Assembly (NCBI RefSeq): GCF_029581275.1 | Contig: NZ_CP120742.1 | Span: 966,501-1,030,500 of the forward strand | Direction of reading: 5' to 3' | DNA from: Micromonospora sp. WMMD1155 | GTDB taxonomy: Bacteria; Actinomycetota; Actinomycetes; Mycobacteriales; Micromonosporaceae | DNA length: 64,000 bases | In this document: piece after piece, positions 60,051-64,000 of the stretch | Numbering within the stretch: the first letter of the stretch is position 1 | Layout: the number at the start of each line of letters is the position of its first letter | The notes under the pieces: model-generated | Seen by the model: the letters and a program-made list of their open reading frames with translations, nothing else | The model's database searches: none | Told to the model about the DNA's origin: nothing | Position numbers and translations under genes: made by a program

Positions 60051-62182
60051 CACACCGAACGGTCGGTCAGCGCCCGAACGTCCCACACCCAGACGTCCAA
60101 CTCCTGGCGGCCGGGGCCGACCAGATCCTCGACGGCACGTCGTAGCGGCTCGGAGTTCTGCTGACGGACCGGGAGCACCAGGATCGCGGCCCTCCAGTGG
60201 CGCAGTTCGTCGGTGAAGCGACGCCGCTGCCGGTCGTCGAGCTTCGGCGTACGCCCGGTGGTCGCCACCTCCTCCAGCATCTGACCCACACCGCTGGGTC
60301 GGCCGCCGAACCGACCCCGGTCGCCGGTGTTGCCGTTGCGCGGGGCGAGGAAGTAACCGCCGGGGATCTTGAAGTCGAGGTTGGTCGCCGCCGCCCAGCG
60401 CATGCCGTGCGTGTTGCCCATGCTGGGCACCGGAATCGGCACCAGCGTCTGGTCCGGTCCGACGTACGCCCGCCAGCGGTCGGCCGTGATGAAGTCCGGC
60501 ACCGGCGGACGGGAGACCATCCGCAGTGGCATCGGAGCGATCGGCAGCAGCGCGAACGCCAGGCCCGCCGCGGTGAGCGTCCGAACGGTACGCCGGTCGG
60601 CCGGGCGCAGCGCCCAGGCCCGCTCGACGGCGAGCGCGAGCAGCAGACCGACCACCACGCTGGTGATCAGGCCGAACCGGGTGGGCACCACCGCGTCCAG
60701 CAGCGGCAGGTGCACCAGGAACTGCCACGGCCCGGTGAACAGCTCCCGGTCCCACCAGGAGACCCGCTCACCGAGGGAGAGCACGGCGAAGAACACGCCG
60801 GTCGCCGCGAGCGCCCGGACGATCATCTCCCGGCGTAGCCAGACCACGATGCCGATGGCGATCATCGCCAGGCTCCAACCGAAGAAGGCGTTCTCCTCGG
60901 AGTAGTTCGGCGCCAGGTTGATGTTGGCCCGCTGGTTGCCGCCGAGGGTGGGCGAGCCCTGGGCGAAGAAGGCCGCGATGTCGTTGCCGTAGTCGCGTAC
61001 CGCGTCGCTGAGCCCGTGGTACGCCATCGGCCCCGCGAACTGCACGTACAGGGGGTACGCCAGCAGCGCCCCGGCCAGCAGCGCGCAGGTCAGCACACCG
61101 ACGCCGAGCGGTCGCCACGCCGCCCGCCAGCGGGCCGGCTCCTGAGCGAGCACCGCGAGCAGGAACACCCCGCAGGCCAGCGCGGTGAAGAGCAGGATCT
61201 CCTCGTTGATGAACGCCTGCGCGGTGACCAGCAGGGCGAGCAACGCCCCGTCCCGGATCGGCCGACCGGACCGGGTGAGCACCAGCACCCGCCAGATGAT
61301 GAACGGCAGCAGGAACTGACTGATGATGTTCGGGTGCCAACTCGCGTGCGACAGCATCGCGGGCGAGAAACCGCAGAACCAGCCGCCCACCGCGGCGGCG
61401 AGCGGGGTGCGCACCAGGTGGCGGGAGAGCATCAGGTACCAGGCCATCGCGGTTCCGGCGAGGCCGAGCGTCACCAGCACCACGAAGGAGACCGCCGGCC
61501 CGAAGAGCAGCGTCACCGGGACCATCGGGATACCCAGTGCCAGTACCGCCGTGTTGGCCATCAGGTTGACGCCGTCGGGGTAGTTGAACTGCTCGGTGTA
61601 GAACGGATACTCCCCGTGCAGCACCACGCGTACCGAGTGGGCGAGGAAGAACTGCACCTGGGCCGGGTCACCGGTGTAGAGCGACGCCACCCGACCGGAC
61701 GGGTCCAGCCAGATCCGGCTGGTGACCCAGAGCGCGGCGAGCAGGAACAACCCGCCCACGGCGAGGTGCTGTCGCCGCCGGCTCCAGCGATGCCACCAGC
61801 GGTTGGTCGCCACCGCCTCCGCGTCGTCGGCGGCCGCTCCGGGCTCGACCGGCGCCGCGTCCTCGACCGGAGCGTCCGGCTCGACCGGAGCGTCCGGCTC
61901 GACCGGAGCGTCCGGCTCGACCGGAGCGTCCGGCTCGACCGGCACTACGGGTTCGGCCGGGGCGTCCGGGGTCGTGGTGGGGGCCGGCGCGGTGGCGTCG
62001 GTCGTCGCGGCGAGCGCCGCGCCGGAGGCGGGCGGCGACTCGGCCGGGGCGGTGGACGTGCCGGTCAGGGCGGCGGGGCCGGCGAGGATGCCGACAGGTG
62101 TGCGGTAGTTCACCAGTTCGTCGGGGCCGGCGGCGGCCTCCGGGTGCGGCGCGGGCAGGGCCCGGGACTCGGCAGGCGTCAC
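60050..62182 (-). CDS. GT-C-like multi-pass membrane protein 3, with repeat-rich N-terminus
   Basis: A 710-residue paralogue. A disordered N-terminus of about 120 residues contains VEPDAP repeats (encoded by an 18-bp tandem repeat), followed by helix HLAVGGLFLLAALWVTS, loop YTGDPAQVQFFLAHSVRVVL, the motif YPDGVNLMANTAVLALGIPM, more helices and a soluble C-terminal domain ending VWDVRALTDRSV. GTG 62180-62182 lies 10 bases downstream of a TAGACT box (62192-62197, minus strand). First gene of the two-gene operon. Confidence 0.75.
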   Translation of the reverse strand: MTPAESRALPAPHPEAAAGPDELVNYRTPVGILAGPAALTGTSTAPAESPPASGAALAATTDATAPAPTTTPDAPAEPVVPVEPDAPVEPDAPVEPDAPVEPDAPVEDAAPVEPGAAADDAEAVATNRWWHRWSRRRQHLAVGGLFLLAALWVTSRIWLDPSGRVASLYTGDPAQVQFFLAHSVRVVLHGEYPFYTEQFNYPDGVNLMANTAVLALGIPMVPVTLLFGPAVSFVVLVTLGLAGTAMAWYLMLSRHLVRTPLAAAVGGWFCGFSPAMLSHASWHPNIISQFLLPFIIWRVLVLTRSGRPIRDGALLALLVTAQAFINEEILLFTALACGVFLLAVLAQEPARWRAAWRPLGVGVLTCALLAGALLAYPLYVQFAGPMAYHGLSDAVRDYGNDIAAFFAQGSPTLGGNQRANINLAPNYSEENAFFGWSLAMIAIGIVVWLRREMIVRALAATGVFFAVLSLGERVSWWDRELFTGPWQFLVHLPLLDAVVPTRFGLITSVVVGLLLALAVERAWALRPADRRTVRTLTAAGLAFALLPIAPMPLRMVSRPPVPDFITADRWRAYVGPDQTLVPIPVPSMGNTHGMRWAAATNLDFKIPGGYFLAPRNGNTGDRGRFGGRPSGVGQMLEEVATTGRTPKLDDRQRRRFTDELRHWRAAILVLPVRQQNSEPLRRAVEDLVGPGRQELDVWVWDVRALTDRSV
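61863..61934. repeat. 18-bp coding tandem repeat, four perfect copies
   Basis: Four identical 18-bp units beginning TCGACCGGAGCGTCCGGC code for repeated VEPDAP within the disordered N-terminus of the third GT-C-like protein; a fifth partial copy follows. Copy number probably varies between strains. Confidence 0.85.
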
Positions 62183-62337
62183 AGTCGGCGGAGTCTACCG
62201 GAGCAACGAAAAAGCACTAAAGCCCCGGTGTGGTCCAATGTGGCGAGTTCGGCGGCGGGCAACTGAGGGTTCGCGTCGGACATCTCGTACTATGGCGCTT
62301 TCCGACAGCGACGGTGAAGCGATCGGGGGCGGGCCAG

Positions 62338-63534
62338 GTGACTCCAGGCCGTCGGTACGGCAGGGCGCTTCCCGTCCTGCTCAGCGCGCTGCTGGTCAGC
62401 ACGGCCTGCGGCCCGGTGGCCGAGCGGAAGTCGCAGGACCTGCGGGTCGGGTACGACACCCTGGACGGGGCGTTGGCCGTCTGGCCGCCCCGGGGTGACC
62501 TGTCGGCCGACGCCACGGCGACGACAGCCGTCACCCGGGCCGTCCGCGACTGGCGCTCACCGGACGACGACCGGGCGCACCTCCCCTCGTCCGGCATCCT
62601 CTTCTCCGGTCGGGTGGACAGCGCCCCGTTGGCTCTGGTGGCCGCCGACGTGCCCGGTGAGAGCGCCTCCTGGCTGCTGCAACTCACCCGCGACGGCGAC
62701 CGGTACGCGGTGACCCGCGCCACCGAGTACACCGACCCGGGTTACCTCGTCTACTCCGACGTGCTGCCGGTGCAGACCGCGGCCGGCCGGCGCTACCTGG
62801 TCTCCGCTCGGGTGCAGACGCTGGTCGGGCCGCAGGATCGAACGTTGGCCGTGGCGGACGGTCTCAGCGCGCCGGTGGAGGTGCCGTCCTGCACGGCCGT
62901 CGGGGTGACCGCGACCCTGCGCAGCACCGAGTCGCTGCCCCGGGGCCGGGCCGCCGACCGGCTACTCGACCTGGGCACCGGCACCGTCGATCCGCGTTAT
63001 CCGCTGGTCCGCGACGAGTCGGGCACGGGGCGGCGGGCACTGACCGGCCTGGACACCTGCGTGTTGGCCGGGGACCGTGGCCCGTTCGGCAGCATCCCGC
63101 GCCGGATCGGCGACCGGGACGCGCCGCGTTCGGTGCCGACGTCCTGGCCGATGGCGAAGCTCACCGTCCGCTCGCTCGGCGAGGTCGCCCTCGGAGGTGG
63201 CGAGGCAGCCGAGTTGCAGCAGCTCAGCTGGGACACCGACGCCGGGGCGATGACCGCGGTGGTCTACCGACCGGCCGACGGGAGCGCGCCGGTCGTCTCC
63301 CCCGCCGACCGGGCCACCCCGTTGCAGGCGTACCAACTGCCGGTCCCCGGTCAACCGCTCGTGGTGCTCAGCTGGCGGCCCACCCGGGACAGCTCCCTGT
63401 CGGTGCCGCCGGGCACTCCGCTGCTCGTCGAGCGGCCCGGCCTGGCGGTCATCCCCAGCCCGTCCCGTTCCCAGACCTACAGCCTCGCCAACACCGACAA
63501 GACCCACTACCGCTCGGTGAAACCAGCCGACTAA
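62338..63534 (+). CDS. Lipoprotein of unknown function
   Basis: A 398-residue lipoprotein: basic N-terminus, hydrophobic LPVLLSALLVS and lipobox VSTAC with Cys24. The rest, all beta-rich with VPSCTAV and GLDTCVLAG Cys residues, has no recognisable family. GTG 62338 is taken as it begins the signal peptide; the upstream frame has none. A TACTAT -10 box at 62288-62293 lies on the intergenic side shared with the divergent GT-C-like operon. Confidence 0.78.
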   Translation: MTPGRRYGRALPVLLSALLVSTACGPVAERKSQDLRVGYDTLDGALAVWPPRGDLSADATATTAVTRAVRDWRSPDDDRAHLPSSGILFSGRVDSAPLALVAADVPGESASWLLQLTRDGDRYAVTRATEYTDPGYLVYSDVLPVQTAAGRRYLVSARVQTLVGPQDRTLAVADGLSAPVEVPSCTAVGVTATLRSTESLPRGRAADRLLDLGTGTVDPRYPLVRDESGTGRRALTGLDTCVLAGDRGPFGSIPRRIGDRDAPRSVPTSWPMAKLTVRSLGEVALGGGEAAELQQLSWDTDAGAMTAVVYRPADGSAPVVSPADRATPLQAYQLPVPGQPLVVLSWRPTRDSSLSVPPGTPLLVERPGLAVIPSPSRSQTYSLANTDKTHYRSVKPAD

Positions 63535-63558
63535 CCCCACCCCGACCCGTACGACGCG

Positions 63559-63592
63559 ACGGCGGGCGTCCCCGGGAGGGAGCGCCCGCCGT
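63559..63592. terminator. Bidirectional terminator between lipoprotein and dxs
   Basis: Ten exact base pairs between 63559-63568 and 63583-63592, extended inward by TCCC/GGGA with a bulged G. Located between convergent genes. Confidence 0.7.
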
Positions 63593-63604
63593 GCGTTGAT
63601 CGGG

Positions 63605-64000
63605 TCAGTTCTGCGCGGCCGCGTCGCTCGGGGTCAGGCGGTCCGGCGTGGCGTCCAGGCCGGAGATCCAGCCGGTGACGTCGCGCGCCACGTCCTGAGC
63701 GGTCAGGCCCAGGTCAGCGAGGATCTGCGCCCGCGTGCCGTGCGGGTGCCAGTCGGCCGGCACACCCAGGTCCTTCAGCGGCACCCGGACGTCGGCGTCA
63801 CGCATCGCCTGGGCGAGCGCGTCGCCCACCCCGCCGACCCGTACGCCGTCCTCGACGCTGACCACGAGCCGGTGCCGGGCGGCCAGGTCGACCAGCTCCG
63901 CCGGGACCGGACGCACCCAGCGCGGGTCGACCACAGTGACTCCGTAGCCCTGCTCGGCGACCCGGGCGGCCACCTCCATGCCCAACTGGCCGAACGAGCC
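63605..64000 (-). CDS. dxs: 1-deoxy-D-xylulose-5-phosphate synthase, C-terminal part
   Basis: The last 131 residues of DXS, the first enzyme of the MEP isoprenoid pathway, cut by the window edge. GMEVAARVAEQGYGVTVVDP and RWVRPVPAELVDLAARHRLV are typical transketolase C-terminal (domain III) segments; VSVEDGVRVGGVGDALAQAM and DLGVPADWHPHGTRAQILAD follow. Terminates at TGA 63605-63607. Confidence 0.94.
   Translation of the reverse strand, partial: GSFGQLGMEVAARVAEQGYGVTVVDPRWVRPVPAELVDLAARHRLVVSVEDGVRVGGVGDALAQAMRDADVRVPLKDLGVPADWHPHGTRAQILADLGLTAQDVARDVTGWISGLDATPDRLTPSDAAAQN

Noticed and set aside
1..64000. tRNA, rRNA or known riboswitch
   Set aside because: Read by eye on both strands without finding a T-loop/anticodon pattern or a recognisable riboswitch core; a covariance-model scan would settle this.

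Overview
This looks like a Micromonospora-type actinomycete (family Micromonosporaceae). The DNA is very GC-rich throughout. Many genes begin on GTG, stop and start codons often overlap (ATGA, GTGA, TGATG), and the order hemQ-hemY-hemE / DUF3000 / rnd, the split LigC and primase-polymerase genes, actinobacterial lipoproteins and leaderless promoters all fit that family. The assignment rests on gene content and my memory of these genomes; no database search was run. I saw no rRNA, tRNA, CRISPR array, phage or insertion sequence.

Layout. 1-2.4 kb: start of a sugar ABC-transporter operon (permease cut by the window edge, lipoprotein binding protein) behind a promoter flanked by two CebR/CelR-type operators, suggesting cello-oligosaccharide uptake. 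2.5-4 kb: a pRiA4b ORF-3-like protein, a 39-residue Cys-rich protein and a RibD-like reductase. 4.1-11.4 kb: a DNA-end-processing operon HerA ATPase / SbcD / SbcC / NurA-like nuclease, followed by a methyltransferase-like gene. 11.6-13.9 kb: ECF sigma factor, zinc anti-sigma factor and a PF03640-type lipoprotein. 14-19.7 kb: AlkA-like glycosylase, small conserved proteins, DNA ligase C, a secreted S33 peptidase and an acetyltransferase. 19.9-27.6 kb: a four-gene FtsX/MacB-type export operon. 27.7-36 kb: small regulators, a DUF222-HNH nuclease, the primase-polymerase partner of LigC, MsrB, a DUF305 lipoprotein and a chitin-type LPMO. 36-39.8 kb: a CBM48 protein, a Cys-rich protein, an EamA exporter with an attenuator-like leader, ElaA and a second (cellulose-type) LPMO. 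39.8-45.2 kb: haem genes, DUF3000 and RNase D. 45.4-49.7 kb: fatty-acid beta-oxidation pair and a membrane protein. 49.7-53.7 kb: glyoxalase-fold gene with a broken duplicate, a two-component system separated by a perfect tandem repeat, and a C39-like peptidase. 53.7-63.5 kb: two paralogous beta-propeller proteins, three paralogous GT-C-like membrane proteins and a lipoprotein. 63.6 kb to the end: 3' part of dxs.

How things connect. The operator-controlled sugar transporter and the two LPMOs suggest growth on plant and chitin polysaccharides. HerA-SbcCD-NurA, LigC with its detached primase-polymerase, and the AlkA-like glycosylase give the window an unusual density of DNA-repair genes.

The most interesting unexplained structure is upstream of the EamA exporter (36.88-37.05 kb). 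A 13-codon leader ORF with a Pro-Pro-Pro stretch overlaps the first of four alternating complementary segments, the last of which contains the exporter's ribosome-binding site. That is the layout of a translational attenuator. Several long intergenic inverted repeats (19.8, 33.0, 43.7 and 45.2 kb) look like dispersed repeat families.
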